Notes under the pieces: model-generated
Told to the model about the DNA's origin: nothing
The model's database searches: none
The model's input: only the letters and a program-made list of their open reading frames with translations
Position numbers and translations under genes: made by a program
Part shown: positions 15,684 to 24,425 of the stretch, piece after piece
Layout: each line of letters begins with the position of its first letter
Numbering within the stretch: position 1 is the first letter of the stretch
Origin: Pseudomonas triticifolii
Lineage (GTDB): Bacteria > Pseudomonadota > Gammaproteobacteria > Pseudomonadales > Pseudomonadaceae
Length of the DNA stretch: 64,000 bases
NCBI RefSeq assembly: GCF_014358015.1
Contig: NZ_JACONV010000023.1
Span: 1 to 64,000 of the forward strand
Direction: 5' to 3'

Positions 15684-17653
15684 GTGGTTGCCTCCGACAG
15701 GCCCAGCGTCTCACGCACCCGGCCCTTGATCTTGAGGCGATAACGCCGGTCGGTGGCCGCGAGCACACCTCCCAGCCCGGTGATCAGGCCGCCAAACCAG
15801 ATCCAGCGCACGAAGGGTTTGACATGCACCCGCACCGCCCAGGCCCCCTCGCCCAGCGGTTCACCAAGTGCGACGTACAGATCACGACTGAAACCGGCAT
15901 CAATCCCCGCCTCGGTCATCATCGACTGCTGCACGGTGTACAGGCGTTTCTCCGGATGCAGCTCGGTGACCTGCCTGCCCTCGCGCAGAACCCGGATCGT
16001 GCCGCGATCAGAGGTGAAGTTCGGGCCTTCGTAGTGCTTCGCGCCCTCGAACACGAACATATAGCCACCCAGCTCCACGGACTGGCCAGGCGCCAGCCGC
16101 AAGTCGCGCTCAGCACTGTTCTGACTCGACAGCACCACGCCCAGCGCACACACGGCAATGCCGAGGTGCGCCAGTTGCATGCCCCAGTAACTGCGGTGCA
16201 GGCCGCGCGCGCCGTTGATCAGACCTTTGTGGCGGGTCTTGTCGAGCAGATCGCGCACCCCGGCCAGCAGCACCCAGGCCGCAAGCATGAAGGTCGCCAG
16301 CACCGCCCACTGGAAATCACCCAGCACCAGCCCGGCAACCACCGCCAGCACTGCGCTGCCGATCAGCACCGGCGCGAGCATGCCCAGTAACCACTTGAGC
16401 GGCGTATCTTTCCAGCGCACCAGCACGCCCACCGCCATCACCACCATCAGCAGGCCCATCAGCGGCACGAACAGCGCATTGAAATACGGCGGCCCGACGG
16501 ACATCTTCGCGCCGCTCATGGCGTCGATCACCAAGGGGTACAGTGTGCCGAGCAGAATCATCGACGCCGCGACCACCAGCACCAGGTTATTGCCCAGCAA
16601 TAACGTCTCACGCGACCAAAGGCCAAAGCCGACATGGCTTTTCACCACCGGCGCGCGGAAGGCGAACAGGGTCAGCGAACCGCCCACCACCATCAACAGG
16701 AAGATCAGGATGAACACGCCGCGGGCCGGATCGGAGGCAAACGCATGCACCGACGTCAGCACCCCGGAACGCACCAGAAAGGTCCCCAGCAGGCTGAGAG
16801 AAAAGGCCGCGATGGCCAGCAACACCGTCCAGCTCTTGAACACACCGCGTTTTTCCGTGACCGCCAATGAGTGAATCAGCGCCGTGCCCACCAGCCAGGG
16901 CATGAACGAGGCATTTTCCACCGGGTCCCAGAACCACCAGCCGCCCCAGCCCAGTTCGTAGTACGCCCACCAAGACCCCAGCGTGATGCCAATGCCGAGA
17001 AACGCCCACGCCACCAGCGTCCAGGGTCGCGACCAGCGAGCCCAGGCGGCGTCCAGTTTGCCGCCGAGCAAGGCAGCGATGGCAAACGCAAATGCCACGG
17101 AAAAGCCGACGTAGCCCATGTACAGCATCGGCGGGTGCACGATGAGGCCGATGTCCTGCAACAAAGGGTTAAGGTCGCGACCGTTGGCCGGCATCTGCGG
17201 CAGGATCCGCGCAAAGGGATTGGAGGTCAGGATCAGGAACGACAGAAAGCCGAGGCTGATCATGCCCATGACTGCCAGAACCCGCGCCAGCATCACCTGC
17301 GGCAGTTGCCTGGAGAACACCGACACCGCAAAGGTCCAGCCGCCCAGAATCAATGCCCAGAGCAACAACGAGCCTTCATGTGCGCCCCACACGGCGCTGA
17401 ATTTGTAATACCAGGGCAACGCGGTGTTGGAGTTCTGCGCCACGTAAGCGACCGAGAAGTCGTCCATCATGAAGGCGTAGGTCAGGCACCCGAAGGCAAA
17501 GATCAGAAAGCTGAACTGCCCCCACGCTGCAGGACGCGCCAGGCTCATCCACAGCGAGTCGCCGCGCCAGGCACCGATCAGCGGCACGCTGCTCTGCACG
17601 AGGGCAAAGCACAGCGCCAGAATCATGGCCAGATGGCCGAGCTCGGGAATCAT
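15680..17653 (-). CDS. ccmF: Heme lyase subunit CcmF
   Basis: A 657-residue integral membrane protein of normal CcmF length with about 14-15 helices. It contains the tryptophan-rich heme-handling WWD motif (GWGGWWFWDPVENASFMPWL) and conserved histidines in the flanking loops. It accepts heme from holo-CcmE and ligates it to apocytochrome c with CcmH/I in the periplasm. It starts 3 bases after the ccmE stop and overlaps ccmG. Confidence 0.97.
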   Translation of the reverse strand: MIPELGHLAMILALCFALVQSSVPLIGAWRGDSLWMSLARPAAWGQFSFLIFAFGCLTYAFMMDDFSVAYVAQNSNTALPWYYKFSAVWGAHEGSLLLWALILGGWTFAVSVFSRQLPQVMLARVLAVMGMISLGFLSFLILTSNPFARILPQMPANGRDLNPLLQDIGLIVHPPMLYMGYVGFSVAFAFAIAALLGGKLDAAWARWSRPWTLVAWAFLGIGITLGSWWAYYELGWGGWWFWDPVENASFMPWLVGTALIHSLAVTEKRGVFKSWTVLLAIAAFSLSLLGTFLVRSGVLTSVHAFASDPARGVFILIFLLMVVGGSLTLFAFRAPVVKSHVGFGLWSRETLLLGNNLVLVVAASMILLGTLYPLVIDAMSGAKMSVGPPYFNALFVPLMGLLMVVMAVGVLVRWKDTPLKWLLGMLAPVLIGSAVLAVVAGLVLGDFQWAVLATFMLAAWVLLAGVRDLLDKTRHKGLINGARGLHRSYWGMQLAHLGIAVCALGVVLSSQNSAERDLRLAPGQSVELGGYMFVFEGAKHYEGPNFTSDRGTIRVLREGRQVTELHPEKRLYTVQQSMMTEAGIDAGFSRDLYVALGEPLGEGAWAVRVHVKPFVRWIWFGGLITGLGGVLAATDRRYRLKIKGRVRETLGLSEATT

Positions 17654-17656
17654 GGG

Positions 17657-18124
17657 TCAACCCTGTTTCGATGGGGTGGAAGGCGCAGCCGGTGCGGCCT
17701 GACCGCTGTCGCGCAACGCCTTGGTGACTTCGGGCGGCATGTACTTTTCATCGTGCTTGGCCAGCACTTCGTCAGCCACCACCACGCCTTGAGCATTTAA
17801 CTTGCCCAGCGCGACGATGCCCTGCCCTTCGCGGAACAGATCAGGGAGGATGCCGCGGTAGGAGATGGTCACCGACCTGTTGAAGTCGGTCACCACAAAG
17901 CGCACGTCCAGCGAGTCGGCCGAGCGTTGCAACGAGCCCTTCTCGACCATGCCGCCCGCCCGGATACGCGTATCGAGGGGTGCCTCGCCATTGGCGATCT
18001 GGCTCGGGGTGTAGAACAGATTGATGTTTTCCTGCAGCGCCCTGAGGGCCAGCGTCAGGGCCAGCCCGACGCCGACCAGCACGGCGACGATGATCAACAG
18101 GCGCTTTCTGCGCTGCGGCTTCAC
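17657..18124 (-). CDS. ccmE: Heme chaperone CcmE
   Basis: A 155-residue protein: an N-terminal anchor helix (about 8-28), an OB-fold domain, and the heme-binding motif LAKHDEKYMPPEV, in which H124 binds heme covalently and Y128 is the axial ligand. GTG 18124 is the start: it overlaps the ccmD stop (GTGA) and gives the normal N-terminus (VKPQRRKRLL). A longer open frame to 18400 is out-of-frame overlap with ccmD and is rejected. Confidence 0.96.
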   Translation of the reverse strand: MKPQRRKRLLIIVAVLVGVGLALTLALRALQENINLFYTPSQIANGEAPLDTRIRAGGMVEKGSLQRSADSLDVRFVVTDFNRSVTISYRGILPDLFREGQGIVALGKLNAQGVVVADEVLAKHDEKYMPPEVTKALRDSGQAAPAAPSTPSKQG

Positions 18125-18297
18125 CTGCGGCCCTCCCGACGCACACGACGCGCCACCTGTTGCAGATAACGGCGACGCGCCAGCACCGGCAGCGCCACAT
18201 TCACAAGCAGCACCAACAGGCAAAGGCCGTACGCCGACCAGACGAACAGCCCGTGGCGGCCCATTGCCAGGAAATCGGCCAATGACTCGAAACTCAC
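18121..18297 (-). CDS. ccmD: Heme exporter accessory protein CcmD
   Basis: A 58-residue protein between ccmC and ccmE. Translation from GTG 18297 gives MSFESLADFLAMGRHGLFVW, then a single hydrophobic helix (about 19-38) and a basic tail (RRRYLQQVARRVRREGRR). Size, the AMGRHG-like region, the topology and the gene order all match CcmD, which helps release holo-CcmE from the CcmABC complex. GTG overlaps the ccmC stop, and its TGA overlaps the ccmE GTG. Confidence 0.92.
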   Translation of the reverse strand: MSFESLADFLAMGRHGLFVWSAYGLCLLVLLVNVALPVLARRRYLQQVARRVRREGRR

Positions 18298-19076
18298 GAT
18301 GCGCGCTCCAGGCTGCGCAGGATTTCAGCCTGCACCCACTGAGTACGTGATTCGCGCTTGAGCACTTCAAGGCGCATCCGCATGAGCAATACGGCACCAA
18401 AGAAGCAATAGAAACCCAGTGTGGTGAACAACAGCGGCAGCCACATCTCGGCAGGCATGGCCGGCTTTTCGGTCAGGCTGAAGGTCGCGCCCTGATGCAG
18501 CGTGTTCCACCACTCCACCGAGTATTTGATGATCGGGATATTCACCACGCCGACAATCGCCAGCACCGCGCAGGCCTTGGCCGCACTGTCGCGATTACTG
18601 ATCGCATTGCCCAGCGCGATCAGGCCGAAATACAGGAACAGCAGAATCAGCATCGAAGTCAGGCGCGCGTCCCACACCCACCAGGCACCCCAGGTCGGCT
18701 TGCCCCAGATAGCGCCGGTAGCCAGCGCCAGCGCCGTCATCCAGGCACCGATGGGCGCGGCCGATTGCAGGACGACGTCCGCCAGTTTCATCTTCCACAC
18801 CAGCCCGACCACGCCGCACAGGGCTAGCATCACGTAACAGGACTGGGCCAGCATCGCGGCTGGCACGTGGATATAGATGATGCGAAAGCTGTTGCCCTGC
18901 TGGTAATCCGGCGGCGCAAATGCCAGTCCCCAGACCACGCCGATGCCGATCAACAGCACCGCAGCCACGCTCAGCCACGGCAGCAGTCGCGTGCTGATGC
19001 CATAGAAGACCTTGGGCGAGCCGAGCCTGTGCAACCAGGCCCAGCTCAGGCCGCTTTTGAGTGAATCGCTTTTCAT
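18294..19076 (-). CDS. ccmC: Heme exporter protein CcmC
   Basis: A 260-residue protein with six membrane helices and the WWD motif WGKPTWGAWWVWDARLTS, flanked by loop histidines (IIYIHVPAAMLAQ and NTLHQGATFS). It loads heme onto CcmE. ATG 19076 (MKSDSLKSG) is the start; the frame is open to 19130 but there is no better site. A 54-base gap separates it from ccmB. Confidence 0.96.
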   Translation of the reverse strand: MKSDSLKSGLSWAWLHRLGSPKVFYGISTRLLPWLSVAAVLLIGIGVVWGLAFAPPDYQQGNSFRIIYIHVPAAMLAQSCYVMLALCGVVGLVWKMKLADVVLQSAAPIGAWMTALALATGAIWGKPTWGAWWVWDARLTSMLILLFLYFGLIALGNAISNRDSAAKACAVLAIVGVVNIPIIKYSVEWWNTLHQGATFSLTEKPAMPAEMWLPLLFTTLGFYCFFGAVLLMRMRLEVLKRESRTQWVQAEILRSLERAS

Positions 19077-19130
19077 CAAGGTACATCCAGGGTTGACCGA
19101 GCGCCTGACCGGCAGGCCTCGCAACCTCAA

Positions 19131-19802
19131 TTATTCGCCGACACTGATCTTCAGGCCAGCCGCTATGGCAAAGGGTGTCAGGGTAACTGCCAGTGCCGTC
19201 AGGCTGCCCAGCCACAGCAGATAGCCGCTTGCAGGCATGCCTTGCAAGGCGGCCTGCAACGCACCACTGCCCAGAATCAGTACCGGGATATACAACGGCA
19301 AAATCAGCAGAGCAAGCAACAGGCCGCCACGCTTGAGACCGACCGTCAGCGCTGCGCCGACCGCACCCAGCAGGCTTAACACCGGCGTGCCCAGCAACAG
19401 CGACAGCATCAGCACGGGCAGGCAGTGTCCGGGCAAGCCCAGCATCAACGCCAGCATCGGTGCCAACACCACAAGCGCCAGCCCGGAAAACACCCAGTGT
19501 GCCAGCACCTTGACCAGAACCAGAAGGGCCAGCGGGTGCGGCGAAAGGACCCACTGCTCCAGCGAGCCGTCTTCGAAATCACTGCGAAACAGCCCGTCCA
19601 GCGAGAGTAGAACCGCCAACAGCGCCGCCACCCAGACCAGGCCCGGCGACAAGCTTTGCAACAATTGACTCTCCGGCCCGACAGCCAGAGGGAACAATAC
19701 GATCACGATGGCGAAAAAAACCAGTGGATTGGCCAGCTCTGCCGGACGACGAGCCAGCAGCCTGGCCTCGCGCAGCAGTAATGACGTGAAAACGTTGCTC
19801 AT
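19131..19802 (-). CDS. ccmB: Heme exporter permease CcmB
   Basis: A 223-residue protein with six hydrophobic segments, starting MSNVFTSLLLREARLLARR. It is the permease of the CcmAB ABC module that drives release of holo-CcmE from CcmC. The start at 19802 overlaps the ccmA stop by 4 bases; the frame reaching 19898 is shadow of ccmA. Confidence 0.95.
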   Translation of the reverse strand: MSNVFTSLLLREARLLARRPAELANPLVFFAIVIVLFPLAVGPESQLLQSLSPGLVWVAALLAVLLSLDGLFRSDFEDGSLEQWVLSPHPLALLVLVKVLAHWVFSGLALVVLAPMLALMLGLPGHCLPVLMLSLLLGTPVLSLLGAVGAALTVGLKRGGLLLALLILPLYIPVLILGSGALQAALQGMPASGYLLWLGSLTALAVTLTPFAIAAGLKISVGE

Positions 19803-20440
19803 AGGCCGCCGCTTCCCAGATCCAGTTGCCGATAGCCCGCAGGGCTGCGGCCCAGCGTGTGATGGGTGGTCAGAACCACCGCGCCACCGCGCTCGCAATG
19901 CTCGGCCAGACAGGTTTCCAGCTGGGCGATGCCTTGCCGGTCAAGGGCCGTGAACGGTTCATCCAGCATCCAGATCGGCGGACCCGGCAGGTACAAACGG
20001 GCCAGCGCAACGCGGCGCTGCTGTCCGGCAGACAATGCATGACACGGCACCTCTTCGAAACCGCCCAGCCCGACCGCTTCCAGCGCCTGCTCTAAACGAG
20101 CGCGCTCGCCGGAACCCTGCAGCGCACACAGCCAGGACAGGTTTTCCAGCGGCGTCAGCAGCTCCTTGAGGCCCGTCGCATGACCAATCCACAGCACCTG
20201 CCTGGCCCGTTCGGCGTGCTGCTGAATCAAGGGCACGCCACCGAGCATCACCTGGCCCGAGGTCGGCTGCATCAACCCGCACAACAATCGCAGCAGGCTG
20301 GTCTTGCCGCTGCCATTGGGACCGCTGATCTGCAACAGGTCGCCGGCCTGAAGATCAAGATCCAGATCTTCGAACAGCAGCCGTCCGTCGCGCTCGCAGG
20401 TCAGCGCAGTGGCATGCAGAAGTGGAGTCACAGCAGTCAT
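19799..20440 (-). CDS. ccmA: ABC transporter ATPase CcmA
   Basis: A 213-residue ABC ATPase with Walker A GPNGSGKTS, signature ALSAGQQRRVALARL and Walker B IWMLDEPFTALD. It is short, as usual for CcmA. It powers the CcmABC complex. ATG 20440 (MTAVTPLLHAT) is chosen over the upstream in-frame ATG at 20488. It is the first gene of the nine-gene ccmABCDEFGHI operon, divergent from the FliK-like gene across a 190-bp gap. Confidence 0.95.
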   Translation of the reverse strand: MTAVTPLLHATALTCERDGRLLFEDLDLDLQAGDLLQISGPNGSGKTSLLRLLCGLMQPTSGQVMLGGVPLIQQHAERARQVLWIGHATGLKELLTPLENLSWLCALQGSGERARLEQALEAVGLGGFEEVPCHALSAGQQRRVALARLYLPGPPIWMLDEPFTALDRQGIAQLETCLAEHCERGGAVVLTTHHTLGRSPAGYRQLDLGSGGL

Positions 20441-20631
20441 CGAGCGCTTCCAGTGTCGCGTTGTCTCGAAATGCGCCGAAAACAGCACAAACGGAGGAAA
20501 TGGCAGTTCAAGTCGAGCATGATGCGGCCGTTACATGAAGGGAACTTAATGACGGCCAGACCGCTTTGGGTCGGTATTATACATACGACTCCGGACACCC
20601 ACGGGGGCAATTTCCTCAGGTCGAATATTGA

Positions 20632-22251
20632 ATGACAGGCGATATCACCAGCGTCCCCGCGACGGTTCCAGCGACCGCGCTGCTACGCGCCGGCATTTCC
20701 CAGGCGCAGGTCCTGACGTTGCTACAGGCCTCGCCTACGCTGATCCCTGAAGGCCAGACCGCAGAAGCCGAAGTGCTGACCCTCAAGCAGGTCGATCAGA
20801 ACTTTCAGCTACTGCTCAAACTGATTCTGAGCAATGGCAGTCAGACCAACCTGCCGGTCAGCAGCACCGTGCCCTTCACGCCCGGCAGCCTACTGCAGGT
20901 GACACAGGCGTCGGCCAACGAGTTGACGCTGACCCTGCAACAACTCAACAGCGCACTGAAGAATTCGCTGACCAGCATCGATACCCGACAGTTGCCCGTT
21001 GGCACGCTGTTGCAGGGCAAGGTGCTGACCACTCAGATCGTGGCACAGGCGGTGAGCCAGCTGGCCAGTGCCCTTCCCAGCACCGCAGCCGCTGCGCCTG
21101 CCACCTATCGCTCGATCGTGATGCTGCTCAATACTGCACTGGCAGGTTCCAGTCTGACCGTCGACAGCCCGCAACCCTTGAAAGTCGGCAGCCTGCTCAG
21201 CGCTCAGGTGCAGGGCAACCAGGCATTGAACTTCGTCGCCCTGCCCGGTCGTTTCGATCAACTGGCCGTCGCGCAACAACTGGCCACACAACAAAACCGT
21301 CAGGGCTCACTGGACAATCTGATCAACGCGCTGCAGAACCTGCCGCGCAACAGCCCGGCGATCAGCGCGCCCTTGCAGGCCAGCATCAATCAGTTACTGG
21401 CCGACATACCTGACGTCGAGCAAATGACATCGCCCAAAACCGTTGCCCAGGCGCTCAATGCCAGCGGTGTGTTTCTGGAAGCGAAACTGCAGGCCGGTCT
21501 GAACCCGCTGCATGTACCGGACATGAAGGCCAACCTGATGCGCCTGATTGCCCAGATTCTGCCAGGGCTCCCGGACAACAGTTCCTACGGCGCTGCGGCG
21601 GCCTCCAACACCCTGGTGCGGATCATGCCCAGCGCTATCCGCAACGCATTGGGCACCTTGGGCATGGTGGCTGCCCGTACCCAGCCAAGCGTCTTCCCTC
21701 TGCCTTCGCGCTCGGTCGGCGGCGGCGAGAAAGAAGACGATCTGGAAATTCTCCTCAAGCTCGCCGCCGCTGCCGTGTCACGCGTGCAAAGCCATCAACT
21801 GGGCGGTCTGGATCAGACGCGCACCAACGCGGACGGCACGCAGGTCACCACCTGGCAGTTGGAAGTTCCGATGCGCAACGCCCATGACATCGTGCCCTTG
21901 CAGGTCAAAGTGCAGCGCGAAGACAAGCAGGATGAAGAACCCGCCGACGACAAGGCTGACGGCGAGATTCAGGAAACACGCGAAAAGCTCTGGAAGGTCG
22001 ATCTGGCGTTCGACCTTGAACCGCTGGGGCCGCTGCAGGTGCACGCCCAACTGCTGCGCGGGACCTTGTCGAGCCAGCTTTGGGCCGAACGTCCGGACAG
22101 CGCAGCGCTGATCGGACAGGAGCTTGGGCATTTGCGCGAACGGCTGATTGCCTGCGGCCTTGCTGTGGGCGAACTGGCCTGCAACCACGGCACCCCGCCC
22201 CAAGGGCCACGAACCGCCCTCGAACAACGCTGGATTGACGAGAACGCCTGA
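20632..22251 (+). CDS. FliK-like hook-length control domain protein (orphan)
   Basis: A 539-residue protein. The long N-terminal part is rich in Gln, Ser, Thr, Leu and Ala with low complexity. The C-terminal part (about 395-520) matches the flagellar hook-length control (FliK C-terminal) domain: LEPLGPLQVHAQLLRGTLSSQ, then LIGQELGHLRERLIACGL. Flagellar FliK measures the hook and switches FlhB specificity. Here there are no flagellar genes nearby; instead the next gene, overlapping by 1 base, encodes a FlhB-tail-like protein. A just-upstream TATTAT (20575-20580) may be a -10. The function of such orphan pairs is not established. Confidence 0.85.
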   Translation: MTGDITSVPATVPATALLRAGISQAQVLTLLQASPTLIPEGQTAEAEVLTLKQVDQNFQLLLKLILSNGSQTNLPVSSTVPFTPGSLLQVTQASANELTLTLQQLNSALKNSLTSIDTRQLPVGTLLQGKVLTTQIVAQAVSQLASALPSTAAAAPATYRSIVMLLNTALAGSSLTVDSPQPLKVGSLLSAQVQGNQALNFVALPGRFDQLAVAQQLATQQNRQGSLDNLINALQNLPRNSPAISAPLQASINQLLADIPDVEQMTSPKTVAQALNASGVFLEAKLQAGLNPLHVPDMKANLMRLIAQILPGLPDNSSYGAAAASNTLVRIMPSAIRNALGTLGMVAARTQPSVFPLPSRSVGGGEKEDDLEILLKLAAAAVSRVQSHQLGGLDQTRTNADGTQVTTWQLEVPMRNAHDIVPLQVKVQREDKQDEEPADDKADGEIQETREKLWKVDLAFDLEPLGPLQVHAQLLRGTLSSQLWAERPDSAALIGQELGHLRERLIACGLAVGELACNHGTPPQGPRTALEQRWIDENA

Positions 22252-22574
22252 TGACCCAACACGTCGACACACCGCGCCAGGCCATTGCCCTCAGTTACGA
22301 CGGACAAAGCGCGCCGACCCTCAGCGCCAAAGGCGACGATCAACTGGCCGAAGCCATCCTGGCCATCGCCCGCGAATACGAAGTCCCCATCTACGAAAAC
22401 GCCGAGCTGGTCAAATTGCTGGCCCGCATGGAACTGGGCGACAGCATTCCTGAACCGCTGTATCGCACCATCGCCGAAATCATTGCCTTCGCCTGGCATT
22501 TGAAAGGCAAATTTCCCGAAGGCCAGGACCCGGATGCGCCGCCGGTGGAGCGGGATATTACGCCGCGTCGGTGA
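22251..22574 (+). CDS. FlhB C-terminal-domain-like protein (export switch homologue)
   Basis: A 107-residue soluble protein aligning with only the small cytoplasmic part of FlhB/YscU: AIALSYDGQSAPTLSAKG, then LAEAILAIAREYEVPIYENA and IPEPLYRTIAEIIAFAW. It has no membrane helices and no NPTH self-cleavage motif; the sequence begins where the cleaved FlhB-CC peptide begins. Similar stand-alone proteins are B. subtilis YlqH and H. pylori FlhX. Its ATG overlaps the stop of the FliK-like gene, so the two are coupled and probably interact, as FliK and FlhB do. Confidence 0.88.
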   Translation: MTQHVDTPRQAIALSYDGQSAPTLSAKGDDQLAEAILAIAREYEVPIYENAELVKLLARMELGDSIPEPLYRTIAEIIAFAWHLKGKFPEGQDPDAPPVERDITPRR

Positions 22575-22695
22575 GCGTCTTTTCATGAGCACAAAACGGT
22601 CTTGCAGACTGTCCGTTTCAGCCCACCACCGCCGTCATGAATACTCGTTTGCGTGTTAACTGAAGTTACTGACTGTCCCTTTGGAGACGCTCGTA

Positions 22696-23511
22696 ATGAA
22701 ACACGCTCAGCGCAAAACAACGGACGCATCGGCGCTGGAATCTGACTATGGTTTCGATCTACCGGCGGCCAGGGTCAATGACTGGCATTCCCACGGCGTT
22801 CTGACGTCGCACTTCATGAACACGTTCTCCGTGATGGCACCCGCTTTTGAGCGAGCCATTACGCTGAGCATCAAACACCACCGACCGCTCGTTGCGGGCT
22901 CTCCCCTCCAGCAAAAAATAACCGACATGCTGGTTCAGGAAGCAAGGCACGCTCACGAGCACAGGCGTTACAACGGATTGATTGAACAGGTCGGTTTGCC
23001 AGGACGCCACCTTGAGCGCCTTGCCCGAAAGCTGCTTGACGCAGGTTTGAGCCTACCTTGGGTCACTCCACGCTTTCGACTGGCTGTCATGATGATGTTC
23101 GAACATCAAGCCGCGCTGGCATCCACCGTTACTTTGAACAGTCCCGCCTTGCTTGAGGGATCATTGCAGGGTTATGCGCAGCTCTGGATTTGGCACGCTC
23201 GCGAAGAAACAGACCACCGGTCACTGGCCTACAGTCTTTGGACAACGGTCATGGGACGGGGCCTGAAGCCCTACGTGATACGTATAGGTGCAGCTGCATA
23301 TGCAGCTGCACTGACCTTCAATATCGCTACGCTCATATTCCTGCGGCTACTGATCGCTGATAAAAATCTGAGGGTCACCAGACGCGACCTTTGGCTTTTT
23401 TTACGATTTCACCTGGGACCGGGAGGCTTGGTCACTCGCTCCGCGAAACTCTGGCTAAGGTATTTCCTGCCAGGCTTTCACCCCGACCTGTATGAAAAGA
23501 TCAACCGCTAG
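22696..23511 (+). CDS. Predicted metal-dependent hydrolase (PF10118-like)
   Basis: A 271-residue protein with helical metal-binding patterns: QEARHAHEHRRYN (E82, H85, H87, H89) and HAREETDHRSLAYSLW, plus FEHQAAL. These resemble the predicted metal-dependent hydrolase family PF10118, whose E..H motifs suggest a ferritin-like dinuclear metal site. Substrate unknown. A hydrophobic stretch of about 20 residues at about 197-217 may be a membrane helix. ATG 22696 is chosen because GGAG lies 9 bases upstream; a TTG at 22681 overlaps that site. Base composition is less GC-rich than the neighbours. It is convergent with recR. Confidence 0.8.
   Translation: MKHAQRKTTDASALESDYGFDLPAARVNDWHSHGVLTSHFMNTFSVMAPAFERAITLSIKHHRPLVAGSPLQQKITDMLVQEARHAHEHRRYNGLIEQVGLPGRHLERLARKLLDAGLSLPWVTPRFRLAVMMMFEHQAALASTVTLNSPALLEGSLQGYAQLWIWHAREETDHRSLAYSLWTTVMGRGLKPYVIRIGAAAYAAALTFNIATLIFLRLLIADKNLRVTRRDLWLFLRFHLGPGGLVTRSAKLWLRYFLPGFHPDLYEKINR
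23288..23311. repeat. 24-bp perfect palindrome inside a coding sequence
   Basis: The half-site GTGCAGCTGCAT is followed directly by its exact reverse complement ATGCAGCTGCAC. In frame it encodes an Ala-Ala-Tyr-Ala-Ala stretch at the start of the hydrophobic segment of the metal-dependent hydrolase. It may be accidental from GCA/GCT alanine codons. Confidence 0.8.
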
Positions 23512-23547
23512 AACATTGGCCGTCAGGATGACGGTGGTGCTGTGGCT

Positions 23548-24150
23548 TTAAATCGCAATCGGCTTGCGCCCGGCAAACGAATGCGCCAGCGTGCCGCCGT
23601 CGACCAGATCCAGCTCGCCACCCAGCGGCACGCCGTGGGCGATGCGCGAGGCGATGAGGCCTTTCTGGTTGAGTAGCTGGGCGATGTAATGGGCGGTGGC
23701 CTCGCCTTCCACGGTCGGGTTGGTGGCCAGGATGACTTCGGTAAACGTGCCCTGCCCGGCGATGCGCTCCATCAGTTGTGGAATTCCGATGGCCTCAGGG
23801 CCAAGACCGTCGAGTGGCGACAGGTGGCCCTTGAGCACGAAATAGCGGCCGCGATAGCCGGTCTGCTCCACGGCGTAGACATCCGTCGGCCCTTCGACCA
23901 CGCACAGCAGCGTGTCGTCGCGGCGCACATCAGCGCATTGCGGGCAGAGTTCTTCTTCGGTCAGCGTGCGGCACAAACGGCAATGACCGACACCTTCCAT
24001 CGCCTGACTCAAGGCCAGCGCCAGACGCGAACCGCCGCTGCGATCACGCTCCAGCAACTGCAACGCCATACGCTGCGCGGTTTTCTGACCGACGCCCGGC
24101 AGTACGCGGAAGGCATCGATCAACTGGCGAATCAGGGGGCTGAAGCTCAT
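23548..24150 (-). CDS. recR: Recombination mediator RecR
   Basis: A 200-residue protein of normal RecR length. A helix-hairpin-helix (about 8-30: LPGVGQKTAQRMA) is followed by a zinc finger with C57, C60, C69 and C72, and a Toprim domain (about 78-175: LLCVVEGPTDVYAVEQTGYRG, ATNPTVEGEATA). RecR works with RecF and RecO to load RecA on gapped DNA. In many Pseudomonas genomes it directly follows ybaB; here ybaB lies 5.6 kb away, with other genes between. Confidence 0.97.
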   Translation of the reverse strand: MSFSPLIRQLIDAFRVLPGVGQKTAQRMALQLLERDRSGGSRLALALSQAMEGVGHCRLCRTLTEEELCPQCADVRRDDTLLCVVEGPTDVYAVEQTGYRGRYFVLKGHLSPLDGLGPEAIGIPQLMERIAGQGTFTEVILATNPTVEGEATAHYIAQLLNQKGLIASRIAHGVPLGGELDLVDGGTLAHSFAGRKPIAI

Positions 24151-24340
24151 GAAGAAAAGTCCGACAAAAACACAAGACGCGGTTTATACCCGCGCGTTGC
24201 CGCCAGCGTCAATTCGGGGTTGATAAGCTGCGACCAATAGCAGGTGTTCGCTATGCCTGACACGTAGCGCGCCAAGAGGCATAACCACATGACGACCCTT
24301 GACGTCGTCAGACGCAGTACCGCCTGGCAAACAACGGACT

Positions 24341-24363
24341 GTGGGAGGCGGCTTGCCGGCGAT
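24341..24363 (+). repeat. REP sequence, type B
   Basis: GTGGGAGGCGGCTTGCCGGC plus GAT, identical to positions 39-61. It sits in the 275-bp gap between recR and the LysR gene, at the recR-side edge of the inserted metabolic cassette. Confidence 0.75.
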
Positions 24364-24425
24364 CTGCCGGGAAACGGCAGCAAAATATGCCTATGCGATG
24401 CGTCAGGTGTAAACAGAAGCCACCC

